Counted from the first letter of the stretch, positions 28,831 to 37,690 are shown. The stretch: 64,000 bases of DNA from an uncultured Tateyamaria sp. (GCF_947487805.1 NZ_CANKXW010000010.1:62001-126000), one strand, 5' to 3'. Made by a program: numbers and translations. The notes: generated by a model from the letters alone, not told the origin.

Positions 28831-29901
28831 TTAACCTGCGTCTTCGGTCACCAGCATCAGGTCGCCCGACGCCTCCATCGTGCGGATGGTATAGACGACG
28901 CTGGACATGGCGTCGTCCACATCGGCGGTCTTGGGCGTGCCGGCCTCGGCCACTTCCTCGCGCAGCTGGTCGGCGAGGCGGGCGGACATGTTGTCGAGGA
29001 TGAAATTGGCGCTGTCCTCCATCCCCATGGCGGGGGCACCGGCGATGGCGATGACCAGTTGTTCCTGGTCGATATCGCGCAGGATGCGGGGGATGTCGCG
29101 GGGGGCGATGCGGGCGGGGATGTTGGCGAAGGTAAAGATCGCCTTGCGCACAGCATTTGCGAACCCTTCATCGGTTTCATCGAGGCCCGCCAGCACGTCG
29201 TCGCGCGTGACGGTGGTGGAGGAGTTGAGGATCGCGCCCACCCGCGCCACGGGGCCATCATCAAAGGCGCGGAGTGGCCGGGCATCCATCTGGCTGGCCA
29301 GCGACAGGCCGATGCGTTCCACCGCATCGGGCGTCACGGCCCCGGTCATCGACACGGCATAGGTGATCTGGCGCGCGCGGGGGCCGGGCAGCTTGCCCAA
29401 CAGCTCGGCCGCCTTGGCCACGTCGAGTTTCGACAGCATGACGGCGGCGATCTCGATGCTTTCCTCCTCGAGCACGGGGAGGAGGACATCAGGTCCCATG
29501 TCGCGGATGCGTTTCCAGGGATCGCCGGTTTCGCGCACGCCGGCCTCCTTGCGGAGGCGATCGGCGGTCTGGCGGCTGATCTTGCCATCAAGGGCAGACA
29601 GTGCGCCCGCCATGCCACCGGGAAAGGACAGGCCGACGCGCTCGACCTCTTCGGCGAATTCGGCGACCACGGCGTGCAGCGTGTCGCGGTCCACCACGCG
29701 CATGTTGCCCATCGCCTTGGTCAGGTGGGCCTGCAACTCTTCGGGCAGATCCTCGAGCGGGATATCCGCGCCCTCGTTCAGCAAAAGGCGCACGACAATG
29801 GCCGCCTTGGCCCGGCGGCTGAGCTGTGGGGAGCGCAAAGAAGAACCGCCGCCCGATTGCACGATGGCAGGGGCGGCGGACATTGGAACCAGTTCGGTCA
29901 T
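28831..29901 (-). CDS. fliG: Flagellar motor switch protein FliG (isolated gene)
   Basis: A 356-aa protein resembling FliG along its length: an N-terminal LSRRAKAAIVVRLLLNEGADIPLEDLPEELQ segment, a middle domain (DVLLPVLEEESIEIAAVMLSKLD, then KAAELLGKLPG) and a C-terminal torque-like domain (FANIPARIAPRDIPRILRDIDQEQLVIAIAG). FliG links the MS ring to the switch complex and interacts with MotA. No other flagellar gene is nearby, so it may serve a flagellum encoded elsewhere or be a diverged paralog. Confidence 0.75.
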   Translation of the reverse strand: MTELVPMSAAPAIVQSGGGSSLRSPQLSRRAKAAIVVRLLLNEGADIPLEDLPEELQAHLTKAMGNMRVVDRDTLHAVVAEFAEEVERVGLSFPGGMAGALSALDGKISRQTADRLRKEAGVRETGDPWKRIRDMGPDVLLPVLEEESIEIAAVMLSKLDVAKAAELLGKLPGPRARQITYAVSMTGAVTPDAVERIGLSLASQMDARPLRAFDDGPVARVGAILNSSTTVTRDDVLAGLDETDEGFANAVRKAIFTFANIPARIAPRDIPRILRDIDQEQLVIAIAGAPAMGMEDSANFILDNMSARLADQLREEVAEAGTPKTADVDDAMSSVVYTIRTMEASGDLMLVTEDAG

Positions 29902-29972
29902 GTCCTGCCTCGAAACGTCTTGGGTCGTTTCTGGCAGGCAATGGTTGAGAAACTCTCAACCCGACCGCGGGA

Positions 29973-30566
29973 TCAGTAGTTATATGTGGTCCCGGTCTCG
30001 ATGGCGGACCGCAGGGACGCTTCGGCCCATGTGCCTTCGCCACCGCGTGCCATGATCTCGCGCAGTTGGGTGCGGGCGGCGATCTTGTCACCCTGGGCGA
30101 CCTTGCCCTGACCCATATAGGAGCGGGCGAGGATGTTGTCGGGGTTCACCGTCAGCGCCTGCTCGTAATAGAGGTTCGCCTGTTCGAGGTTACCCAGCTT
30201 GCGCGCGGTAAAGCCGCGATAGGTCAGCACGCGGTCGTCAAGCTGTTCGGGCATCTGGTCGAGGACCTGGATCGCCTCGTTGTAGCGCCCGGCATAGGCC
30301 AGTTCGCGCACGGCCTTGTAGAGCGTGTCGCTGTCGAGATGCGATGTCTTGTCGGGGCGGACGCATTTGTTGATGTTGGCATCCCAGATGCCGTTCACCG
30401 GCTGGGAAAAGCGGACATAGGCCTTGGTCTCGGGATCCCACTGCCGCGCCTGAAAGCAATCCTTGGTGGTTTCGGTTTTCTTGGGCTTGGCCGTGTCATC
30501 ACTGCCTGCGGCAAAGGCCGCGGTGGGCAGGGCGAGGACGGTGGCAAGGATCATTGTACGCAGCAT
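29973..30566 (-). CDS. Exported TPR protein
   Basis: A 197-aa protein with a signal peptide (MLRTMILATVLALPTAAFA) and helical repeats from about residue 80, including YNEAIQVLDQMPEQ, LGNLEQANLYYEQALTVNPDN and GDKIAARTQLREI. It has two cysteines in the mature N-terminal part (TTKDCFQARQW and ANINKCVRPDK). Probably periplasmic and protein-binding; no specific function recognised. Confidence 0.75.
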   Translation of the reverse strand: MLRTMILATVLALPTAAFAAGSDDTAKPKKTETTKDCFQARQWDPETKAYVRFSQPVNGIWDANINKCVRPDKTSHLDSDTLYKAVRELAYAGRYNEAIQVLDQMPEQLDDRVLTYRGFTARKLGNLEQANLYYEQALTVNPDNILARSYMGQGKVAQGDKIAARTQLREIMARGGEGTWAEASLRSAIETGTTYNY

Positions 30567-30650
30567 TGTCTATCTCCGATTGGACGCGTTGGGTTTGATA
30601 CAGAGACAACCCGACGCGCCCGGATTTTATGCGATCACGAAAACGTGAGG

Positions 30651-30815
30651 TCAGCCGGTGGTGGCCACGCAGCTGTTGGTGGCGGCGTCATAAGAGGTGC
30701 CAGCCGCACAGGACATCGCCTGTTGATCGTGCTTGCCATAGTTGCAGCCGGCCGCGAGGGCCAGCGTGGGGGCGAGGGTGAGCGCCAGCGCCACGGCGAG
30801 GGTCTTGGTCGTCAT
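30651..30815 (-). CDS. Small secreted cysteine-containing peptide
   Basis: A 54-aa product with a clear signal peptide (TKTLAVALALTLAPTLALAAG). The mature part is about 30 residues with three cysteines (GCNYGKHDQQ, MSCAAGTSY, NSCVATTG). A strong ribosome site AAAGGAGACG lies just before ATG at 30815, supporting a real gene. It lies between the TPR protein and purB on the same strand. Function unknown. Confidence 0.65.
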   Translation of the reverse strand: MTTKTLAVALALTLAPTLALAAGCNYGKHDQQAMSCAAGTSYDAATNSCVATTG

Positions 30816-30874
30816 CGGTCGTCTCCTTTGCGTTATGTGCGCAGAAGGGTAGTGCATGGGCGCCGTTCTGCAAA

Positions 30875-30912
30875 AGAAAAACGAAAAACCGGACGCGATG
30901 CGGCGTCCGGTT
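30875..30912 (-). terminator. Intrinsic terminator after purB
   Basis: Read on the minus strand: stem AACCGGACGC/GCGTCCGGTT followed by a T-rich run (A-rich on + at 30875-30888). It begins about 28 bp past the purB stop. Confidence 0.85.
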
Positions 30913-30939
30913 GCTGATCCTGGCATCGCGTGGTCCGTG

Positions 30940-32247
30940 TCAGTCCTGACCAAATACGCGGGCAAAGATCGTGTCGACATGTTTGGTGTGATAGCCCAGA
31001 TCGAACTTTTCCTCGATCTCCTGAGGGCTGAGGGCGGCGGTCACGTCCGCGTCGGCCAGCAGTTCCTCTTTGAAATCGGTCCGGTGTTCCCAGACCTTGA
31101 GCGCGTTGCGCTGGACGTAAGTATAGGCATCCTCGCGGCTGACACCGGCCTGTGTCAGGGCCAGCAGCACGCGTTGGCTCATCACGAGGCCGGGGAACTT
31201 GTGCATGTTGTCCATCATGTTGTCTGGGAAGATCAGCATCTTGTCGATCACACCCGTGAGGCGGGCCAGCGCAAAGTCGAGCGTGATGGTGGCGTCGGGG
31301 CCGATCATGCGTTCGACAGAGGAATGCGAGATGTCGCGTTCGTGCCAGAGGGCCACGTTTTCCATGGCCGGGATCACGGCAGAGCGGACCATGCGCGCGA
31401 GACCTGTGAGGTTTTCGGTCAGCACGGGGTTTTTCTTGTGCGGCATGGCGCTTGAGCCCTTTTGGCCCATGGAGAAGAATTCGGCCCCTTCCAGCACTTC
31501 GGTGCGCTGCATGTGGCGGATTTCGGTGGCGATGTTTTCGATGGACGAGGCGACGACGCCGAGGGTCGCAAAGAAGGCGGCGTGGCGGTCGCGGGGGATG
31601 ACTTGGGTGCTGATGGGTTCGGGGACAAGACCCAGCTTGTCGCAGACATGTTCTTCGACCGCCGGATCGATATTGGCAAAGGTGCCGACCGCGCCGGAGA
31701 TGGCGCCGGTTGCGATCTCGGCGCGCGCGTCGCGCATGCGGCTGAGGTTGCGGTCCATTTCCGCGTAGAAGCGGGCAAAGGTCAGGCCCATGGTGGTGGG
31801 TTCGGCGTGGATGCCGTGGCTGCGCCCGATGCGCACGGTGTCTTTGTGTTCCAGCGCGCGGCGTTTGAGGGCGGCGAGCAGCCCTTCGATATCTGTAATC
31901 AGCAGGTCGGCGGCGCGGGTCAGTTGCACGTTGAAACAGGTGTCGAGCACGTCCGAGGAGGTCATGCCCTGATGGACAAAGCGCGCCTCGTCGCTGCCCA
32001 CATGTTCGGCCAGGTGGGTGAGAAAGGCGATGACGTCATGTTTGGTCACGGCCTCGATTTCATCGATGCGGGCCACGTCGAACTCGACGTCCTTGGCTTT
32101 CCACACCGCGTCCGCGTTTTCGCGCGGGATCACGCCCAGATCGGCCATGGCGTCGCAGGCATGGGCCTCGATCTCGTACCAGATGCGGAATTTGGCCGCG
32201 GGGTCCCAGATGGCAACCATGTCGGGGCGGGAATAGCGGGGGATCAT
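30940..32247 (-). CDS. purB: Adenylosuccinate lyase
   Basis: A 435-aa fumarase-superfamily enzyme catalysing two steps of purine synthesis (SAICAR to AICAR, and adenylosuccinate to AMP). The start at 32247 (MIPRYSRPDMVAIWD) is the family N-terminus. The signature loop GSSAMPHKKNP is at about residue 262-272, with HQGMTSSDVLDTC and GRSHGIHAEPTTMG upstream. Monocistronic with its own terminator. Confidence 0.97.
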   Translation of the reverse strand: MIPRYSRPDMVAIWDPAAKFRIWYEIEAHACDAMADLGVIPRENADAVWKAKDVEFDVARIDEIEAVTKHDVIAFLTHLAEHVGSDEARFVHQGMTSSDVLDTCFNVQLTRAADLLITDIEGLLAALKRRALEHKDTVRIGRSHGIHAEPTTMGLTFARFYAEMDRNLSRMRDARAEIATGAISGAVGTFANIDPAVEEHVCDKLGLVPEPISTQVIPRDRHAAFFATLGVVASSIENIATEIRHMQRTEVLEGAEFFSMGQKGSSAMPHKKNPVLTENLTGLARMVRSAVIPAMENVALWHERDISHSSVERMIGPDATITLDFALARLTGVIDKMLIFPDNMMDNMHKFPGLVMSQRVLLALTQAGVSREDAYTYVQRNALKVWEHRTDFKEELLADADVTAALSPQEIEEKFDLGYHTKHVDTIFARVFGQD

Positions 32248-32331
32248 GGGCGAGCACCTTTTTGTGACTGTCGGATCGTTCGGGGCGCTCATAGACTGGA
32301 GATCACGCAACAACAAGATGAAGGCCCGGAT

Positions 32332-32664
32332 ATGAGACGCTTTGCCCTGATGTTGGCGCTGTTGGCGCCGCCCGCATTGGCCGAGGGCTGGGTGCCCCTG
32401 AGCGGGGCAGAGATTACGCAGGCGCTGACCGGGCGCACCCTGGCCTATCCCGACACGACGCAGGATTTCCGGGCGTCTGGACGGACGCTTTATGTCCACA
32501 AGGGGCGCGAGAGCTGGGGATACTGGCGGGTGGAGAACGACCGGTATTGCAGCCAGTGGCCGCCCAATGATCTATGGGCGTGTTATGCGATGGACCGGCA
32601 GGGCGACCGGCTGCGATTTGTGGGAGAGCGGGACGATATTACAGAAGCGGATTATGCCGACTGA
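32332..32664 (+). CDS. Small secreted hypothetical protein
   Basis: A 110-aa protein with a signal peptide (MRRFALMLALLAPPALA). The mature part is rich in aromatics (WGYWRVENDRYCSQWPPNDLWACYAM) with one cysteine pair. It resembles small Rhodobacterales periplasmic proteins of unknown function. ATG at 32332 is chosen because it begins the signal peptide. It overlaps the DUF6314 gene by 11 bp. Confidence 0.7.
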   Translation: MRRFALMLALLAPPALAEGWVPLSGAEITQALTGRTLAYPDTTQDFRASGRTLYVHKGRESWGYWRVENDRYCSQWPPNDLWACYAMDRQGDRLRFVGERDDITEADYAD

Positions 32665-33064
32665 GCGACGCCTCGCGGATTTCGAGGGCCGCTGGGATAT
32701 GTCGCGCAGCATCACCCCCACCCATGGCGCGCCGGCGCAGTTCGAGGGGCAGGCCACGTGGCACCCTGCGGCGGGCGGGCTGGCCTATGCGGAGACGGGC
32801 ACGCTGCGCCTGCCGGGGGCGGCACCAATGAAGGCGGAGCGGCGGTATCACTGGGCCGCGGATCTGTCGGTGTTTTTCGAGGACGGGCGGTTTTTCCACA
32901 AGGTGCCGGGCACGGGCGGGCGCACGACGCATTTCTGCGATCCGGACACCTATGTGGTGGATTACGATTTCTCGGACTGGCCGTGCATGACCGTGCGCTG
33001 GACGGTGAAGGGGCCGCGCAAGTCCTATGTGATGGAGACGCGGTACACCCGGCCGAGCGGTTAG
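32654..33064 (+). CDS. DUF6314 family protein
   Basis: A 136-aa cytosolic-looking protein beginning MPTERRLADFEGRWDMSRSI. It has beta-rich segments typical of DUF6314: FEGQATWHPAAGGLAYAETG, MKAERRYHWAAD and VFFEDGRFFHKVPGTGG, then HFCDPDTYVVDYDFSDWP. The fold is probably a lipocalin-like barrel. Function unknown. It overlaps the upstream secreted protein and, by 4 bp, the convergent DUF6455 gene. Confidence 0.75.
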   Translation: MPTERRLADFEGRWDMSRSITPTHGAPAQFEGQATWHPAAGGLAYAETGTLRLPGAAPMKAERRYHWAADLSVFFEDGRFFHKVPGTGGRTTHFCDPDTYVVDYDFSDWPCMTVRWTVKGPRKSYVMETRYTRPSG

Positions 33065-33315
33065 CGCGTGTCGGGCAGCGCGGTCAGGGCCTGTGCGTTC
33101 GGGCAGTAGACGGGCGGGTGATCGAGGGTGAGTGCTGTGGCCTGGAGCCGGGCGCAGCCTTCCTGATCGGGGCAGGCAGCACAGCGAAAGACGAGATTGC
33201 GCGCGTGCCGGGCCTGGGCCTGCGAAGGCGTGCCGTGTGCCAGCCCCTTGCCCATCCGGTCGAGCATGCCGGTCATCAGGTCCGCGCTGCGGGCGAGTTT
33301 GGTGGGTCCGTACAT
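33061..33315 (-). CDS. DUF6455 family protein
   Basis: An 84-aa small protein with a C-terminal cysteine cluster, FRCAACPDQEGCARL plus YCPNAQ, matching DUF6455, a family widespread in Rhodobacterales. The cysteines may bind a metal or cluster. No function is established. Confidence 0.75.
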   Translation of the reverse strand: MYGPTKLARSADLMTGMLDRMGKGLAHGTPSQAQARHARNLVFRCAACPDQEGCARLQATALTLDHPPVYCPNAQALTALPDTR

Positions 33316-33468
33316 GGGGGTTTCCTTCTGTCATGTGGTCCGATGCGGGAGGGTATGCCGCAGTGCCGGTGCGCCCGCATTGATCTGGCGCAAGTTTCTT
33401 TGCACTTGCAGAAACGGACGTGGATTGGCACAAACCCACGAGACTTATGACGGAACAGGTGAGGTCCT

Positions 33469-34068
33469 ATGGAATCGACATGGAATAACAGGGTGTTGAG
33501 CGACGTCCTTGGTGCGAACGAAGGTGTGGCACTGCGGGTGAAGCAAGTGGCGCTCGTGGCGTTTGGCATCGTGCTTTTGGCAGTTGCAGCAAAGATTTCG
33601 GTGCCGATGTGGCCGGTTCCGATCACCATGGGCACCTTTGCCGTGCTGACCATCGGCGCGGCCTATGGCGCGCGTCTGGGGCTGGTGACGATCCTTGGCT
33701 ACATGATCATCGGCGCGCTGGGTTTTGACGTGTTCGCGGGCTCTTCGGCGGAGAAATTCGGGCTGACCTACATGATGGGCGGCACGGGCGGTTATCTGGT
33801 GGGCTATGTGCTGGCGACGCTGGCGCTGGGCGCGCTGGCGCAGCGCGGCTGGGACCGGTCGGTGATCTGGATGGCGCTGGCGCTGCTGATCGGCAATGCG
33901 CTGATCTATGTGCCGGGCCTGCTGTGGCTGGGTCAGCTCTATGGGTGGGACAAGCCGATCCTGGCCTGGGGCCTGACACCGTTCCTGATCGGTGATGCGC
34001 TGAAGCTGGCGCTGGCCGCACTGGTGCTGCCCGCAGCCTGGAAACTGGTGGGCCGCGCGCGCGGCTGA
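33469..34068 (+). CDS. bioY: Biotin transporter BioY
   Basis: A 199-aa S-component of an ECF-type or solitary biotin transporter with about six helices. Family blocks include AAKISVPMWPVPITMGTFAVL, GARLGLVTILGYMIIGALG and GGTGGYLVGYVLAT. No bioM/bioN energising genes are nearby, so it may act alone or with a shared ECF module. No BioR-like palindrome was recognised upstream. A strong terminator follows. Confidence 0.93.
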   Translation: MESTWNNRVLSDVLGANEGVALRVKQVALVAFGIVLLAVAAKISVPMWPVPITMGTFAVLTIGAAYGARLGLVTILGYMIIGALGFDVFAGSSAEKFGLTYMMGGTGGYLVGYVLATLALGALAQRGWDRSVIWMALALLIGNALIYVPGLLWLGQLYGWDKPILAWGLTPFLIGDALKLALAALVLPAAWKLVGRARG

Positions 34069-34092
34069 AACTGACCTTTACTCAAGAAATAG

Positions 34093-34120
34093 ACGGGCAC
34101 CTCCGGGTGCCCGTTTTTTT
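34093..34120 (+). terminator. Intrinsic terminator of bioY
   Basis: Stem ACGGGCACC (34093-34101) with GGTGCCCGT (34106-34114), loop TCCG, then seven T residues. Confidence 0.93.
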
Positions 34121-34225
34121 AGTGCAGGCCTGCCCGATTGATATCCAAAGATTTACGTGACCTCGTCGCTTGACACTGATTCCGCTCTTTGCAATTCATC
34201 CGGGAACAATTGCGGGGAATCTATC

Positions 34226-34741
34226 GTGAAATTACCTTTTTATCTGGCTGCCGTTGTGCTGGCGGTCGGCTGTACGGAGCAGACCAGTACGACGCAGTCC
34301 GTGTCTTTTACCGACGCCAGCGGAACGCAATTTCTTGCGGCAAATGTGCCGGTCCGTGTCTCATTGAACCGGAGCGCGGGAGATAACGCCATATACGCGG
34401 AAAATGGCAATGATATTGAGTCGGTCGACGGCCAGTGCACCATTCGCGAAAAACGCTATACTGTCACGGTTGCCGTGCCCGGTACGGTGAGCCTGCCTGC
34501 CTATTTGCAAGGGGCGCAACCCATTGATGTCACTTGTACATATGGCGACGGAAAGATCAGCCAAAGGTTCCAGCCTGTAAACCTGTCTCGCAAGCAGCGG
34601 CAGAATTCGAATGTCGGTCTTACGATTTTGTGCCCGATTTGCGGATTGGGCAGTGCGGTTGCAGGTTCGGCAAAGGGGCCAAATCGCGAAGGCGATGTTT
34701 TTGGATTTGATGCTATCGCGCTGGATCTGGACGCACAGTAA
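34226..34741 (+). CDS. Putative lipoprotein of unknown function
   Basis: A 171-aa predicted lipoprotein read from GTG at 34226, which has GGGGA upstream and begins VKLPFYLAAVVLAVGC, with lipobox AVGC. Mature cysteines occur in QCTIREK, VTCTYGDG and a C-terminal LCPICGLGSA. Codon use is more A+T-rich than neighbours, suggesting relatively recent acquisition. A GTG at 34157 would add 23 residues before the signal and is less likely. No family recognised. Confidence 0.6.
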   Translation: MKLPFYLAAVVLAVGCTEQTSTTQSVSFTDASGTQFLAANVPVRVSLNRSAGDNAIYAENGNDIESVDGQCTIREKRYTVTVAVPGTVSLPAYLQGAQPIDVTCTYGDGKISQRFQPVNLSRKQRQNSNVGLTILCPICGLGSAVAGSAKGPNREGDVFGFDAIALDLDAQ

Positions 34742-34895
34742 CTTGCGTCAAAAACCCGGTCGGAAACAATTCGGTTTTGATCCGTCCTAGGACGTTGAGT
34801 GGGGCGAAATGCGCGGGTCCGAAATAGACCCGGCGCATTCCCAGCCATTATGTGATTGGCGCGCGTATTGGAGCGTGAAGGTTTGGGTCCAGATC

Positions 34896-36134
34896 CTAGG
34901 TCTTTTCCAATGCGCCGGTTGAAATTGGAACAAGCTCCGTCAGGACTTTGGATGTGCGTTCCAAAGTTCTGTGAACGGGGCATTTGTCGGCAATTTCGAG
35001 AAGGCGCTGGCGCTGGGCATCATCGAGCGGGCCGGTCAGGGTGATGCGGCGTTTCCATGCGTCGATCTTGTCCTGTGTCACGGCGGTCGCGTCCTGTGCG
35101 TGTACCTTGTCGTGGCTGACATCGACCGAGACGTGGGCCAGCGGCCAGTCCTTGCGGCGGGCATACATGCGGATGGTCATCGATGTGCAGGCCGCGAGAC
35201 CGGCGGACAGGAACCCGTAGGGCGACAGGCCTTGATTGGTGCCGCCATAGGCGCGCGGTTCGTCGGCCAGCATGTGGTGGCGGGTGCCGTGGGTGATGTC
35301 CTGAAGAAAGCCGTTTGGGTCCGCCTCAGAGCTGCGCACGATGCCTTCGGGCGCGCCGATGGGCGGGGCGGGCGGTTTGAGGGCAAGGTATTTCTTGGCC
35401 CATGTCGCGATGATATCGGCGGCGTATTCGGCGTGGTCGGCCTTGGTGATCAGGTGATCGGCGTCGTCGAGGGTGACAAAGCTTTTGGGGTGTTTGGCGG
35501 CGAGGAAGATGTCGCTGGCATTGTCGATGCTGACGATCGTGTCGCGTGGGGCGTGCAGGACCAGCAGGGCGGCGTTCAGCTCCGCAATGCGGGGGGCGAG
35601 TTTTTCGCGGGTCACGTCCTCGACAAAGGTTTTGCCGATGCGGAAGGGGCGCCCGCCCAGCGAGACCTCGGCATCGCCATTTGCCAGGATGTCGGGCAGC
35701 GCGTCGGCAAAGTTATGGGTGACGTGGCCGGGATCGAAGGGGGCGCCGAGGGTCGCCACGGCCTTGATCTGGTCCAGCTGCGAGGTGGCGCGCAGCACGG
35801 CAGCACCGCCCAGCGAGTGGCCAATCATCAGCGCAGGCGGCATGCCGCGGTCGTTGAGGTACTGCACAGCCTTTTCAAGGTCTTGCACGTTGGAGGTGAA
35901 CGAGGTGTTGGCAAATTCGCCGTCGCTGTGGCCCAGCCCGGTGAAGTCAAAGCGCAGCACGGCGATGCCCATGGTGGTCAGCCGGGCCGCGATGCGGCGG
36001 GCGGCGGGGATGTCCTTGCCGCAGGTAAAGCAGTGGGCGAACACGGCCGTGGCCAGGTGCGGGCCCTCGGGCAGGTCGAGGCGGGCGTCGAGCGTGCCGT
36101 CATGGCCGCCAAAGGTGATACGTTCTGTGGGCAT
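34896..36134 (-). CDS. Alpha/beta hydrolase-OsmC fusion protein
   Basis: A 412-aa two-domain protein. Residues 1-255 form an alpha/beta hydrolase with nucleophile motif GHSLGG (Ser107) and probable acid and base Asp198 and His227. Residues about 270-412 form an OsmC domain with GGTNQGLSPYGFLSAGLAACTSMT (split here as two motifs) and KCPVHRTL; Cys316 and Cys385 fit the peroxidatic and resolving cysteines. OsmC proteins reduce organic hydroperoxides. The fusion is known in proteobacteria; the hydrolase substrate is unknown. The start is ATG at 36134 (MPTERITFGG). Confidence 0.85.
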   Translation of the reverse strand: MPTERITFGGHDGTLDARLDLPEGPHLATAVFAHCFTCGKDIPAARRIAARLTTMGIAVLRFDFTGLGHSDGEFANTSFTSNVQDLEKAVQYLNDRGMPPALMIGHSLGGAAVLRATSQLDQIKAVATLGAPFDPGHVTHNFADALPDILANGDAEVSLGGRPFRIGKTFVEDVTREKLAPRIAELNAALLVLHAPRDTIVSIDNASDIFLAAKHPKSFVTLDDADHLITKADHAEYAADIIATWAKKYLALKPPAPPIGAPEGIVRSSEADPNGFLQDITHGTRHHMLADEPRAYGGTNQGLSPYGFLSAGLAACTSMTIRMYARRKDWPLAHVSVDVSHDKVHAQDATAVTQDKIDAWKRRITLTGPLDDAQRQRLLEIADKCPVHRTLERTSKVLTELVPISTGALEKT

Positions 36135-36228
36135 TGTCGTCTCCTTGGCCCCGAGAATGGGGGAGCGCACCCGCCGGGAAAAGGGGGGTGTCACACAAAT
36201 CACGCAGAGGTGTTGCCCTTGGGCGCGG

Positions 36229-37572
36229 TCAGGCGGCGCCCATCAGTGCCGGATCGTAGGGGTAGGAGATCAGGTTTTCGTAGCCGTCCTCGGTCACCAG
36301 CACCTGATCCTCGAGCTTGATCGAGAAATCGCCGCCGACCTCGCCCACTGCGGCCTCGACACAGAGCACCATGCCGGGTTCGAGCGCGTAGTCGAAGCTG
36401 CCGGGCACGGCCTTGTCGGGGTATTGCACGAGGGGCCATTCGTCACACAGCCCCACGCCGTGCATCAGGCAGCCGTATTTCTGGGCCTGGAACTTGTCAT
36501 CGAGCACATGGGTGTTCGCGGTCAGTTCGGGGATGGTGACGCCGGGTTTGATCATCTCCATGTTCTGCATGATGTGTTCGTGGCCGTGCTGCATGGCATA
36601 GATCATGTCGGGTCGCGGGGCGCGGTCGCCGATCCACCAGCTGCGCGAAATGTCCACGCAGATGCCGTAGGCGCCCACCAGATCGGTGTCGAAGGAGATG
36701 ATCTCGTTTTGCTGGCAGATGCGGGGGCCGCATTCCTGAAACCACGGGTTGGTGCGCGGGCCGCTCGACAGCAGCCGGGTTTCGATCCATTCGCCGCCGC
36801 GGCGGATGTTTTCGGCGTGCATCACGGCCCAGATGTCGTCTTCGCAGGTCTTGCCGTCGCCCACATTGGCGCGGGCGAAATCCTCCATCGCTTGCACGGC
36901 GGCCTCGCAGGCGTGCACTGCGCAGCGCATGGCCTTGATCTCGTCCGGGCCTTTGACGGAGCGGGATTTCTCGGTGACTTCCTCGCCGTCCATGACCTCG
37001 AAGCCCTGCGCCTCGAGCGCGCGCAGCCCGTGGACCATGGGTTTGTCGACGGCCAGCCGGGTGAGGCCGGGTGCATGTTCTGCGAGGATCTCGCGGACGC
37101 TGTTGGCAAAGACGTCTGCGGCCACGTCGATCTTGTCGCCGCGGTCGAAATAGAACAGGTCGGCGCCCGCGCGGACCTCGCGCACGAGCGGGTTGAACGA
37201 GCTGAGGAAGGGCGCGTTCTTGTAGTCCCAGATCACCATGTAGCCATCGGCACAGAGCAGCACGGCGCGGAACGGGTTGTGGGTGTTCCAGAGCTGCATG
37301 TTGGTCGAATCGGTGGCGTAGCGGATGTTGAGCGGGTCGAACATCAAAAGCCCGGCATAGTCGCGGTCGACAATGTGCTGCGTCAGCCGCGTCCAGCGGT
37401 AGGTGCGCATCGCCTCGAGATTGGGCAGGAGCAGGCCTGCGGCCTCCCATTCGGCAAAGGCCAGCTGGGTCGGGCCGATTTCTATGCGGTTGGCATCGTT
37501 TGGTGTACCGTCGCCCAGAACGGGGCCGCGTGACGGGTCGATCTTGCGGACGTCGCGGTGGTGCTGGTTCAT
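36229..37572 (-). CDS. dddP: DMSP lyase DddP (M24-family)
   Basis: A 447-aa M24-peptidase-like enzyme that cleaves dimethylsulfoniopropionate to dimethyl sulfide and acrylate. The start at 37572 gives MNQHHRDVRKIDPSRGP and the same length as characterised roseobacter DddP. The six metal-binding residues expected from the DddP structure are all present: Asp295, Asp297, Asp307, His371, Glu406 and Glu421 (in FDTD, CVDISR, LMHGVGL, CVEA and KLEDQV). Other M24 creatinase-like enzymes are the main alternative, but overall identity to known DddP appears very high. Divergent from the S41-like gene; no acuI/acuK/dmdA alongside. Confidence 0.93.
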   Translation of the reverse strand: MNQHHRDVRKIDPSRGPVLGDGTPNDANRIEIGPTQLAFAEWEAAGLLLPNLEAMRTYRWTRLTQHIVDRDYAGLLMFDPLNIRYATDSTNMQLWNTHNPFRAVLLCADGYMVIWDYKNAPFLSSFNPLVREVRAGADLFYFDRGDKIDVAADVFANSVREILAEHAPGLTRLAVDKPMVHGLRALEAQGFEVMDGEEVTEKSRSVKGPDEIKAMRCAVHACEAAVQAMEDFARANVGDGKTCEDDIWAVMHAENIRRGGEWIETRLLSSGPRTNPWFQECGPRICQQNEIISFDTDLVGAYGICVDISRSWWIGDRAPRPDMIYAMQHGHEHIMQNMEMIKPGVTIPELTANTHVLDDKFQAQKYGCLMHGVGLCDEWPLVQYPDKAVPGSFDYALEPGMVLCVEAAVGEVGGDFSIKLEDQVLVTEDGYENLISYPYDPALMGAA

Positions 37573-37690
37573 GTTCGGTCCTCCCTGACTTAAACCAAGG
37601 GTGGCGCGGAAATGCCGCGCAATATTGCCGGAAAGCGACCGGGATCGGCGGGGATGTGGCGCAAATTGCCAATTTTGGAGGGGCGGTGCA

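Noticed and set aside
33469-34068. A BioR-regulated bioY promoter
   Set aside because: No TTATnnATAA-type palindrome was found in the 153 bp upstream.
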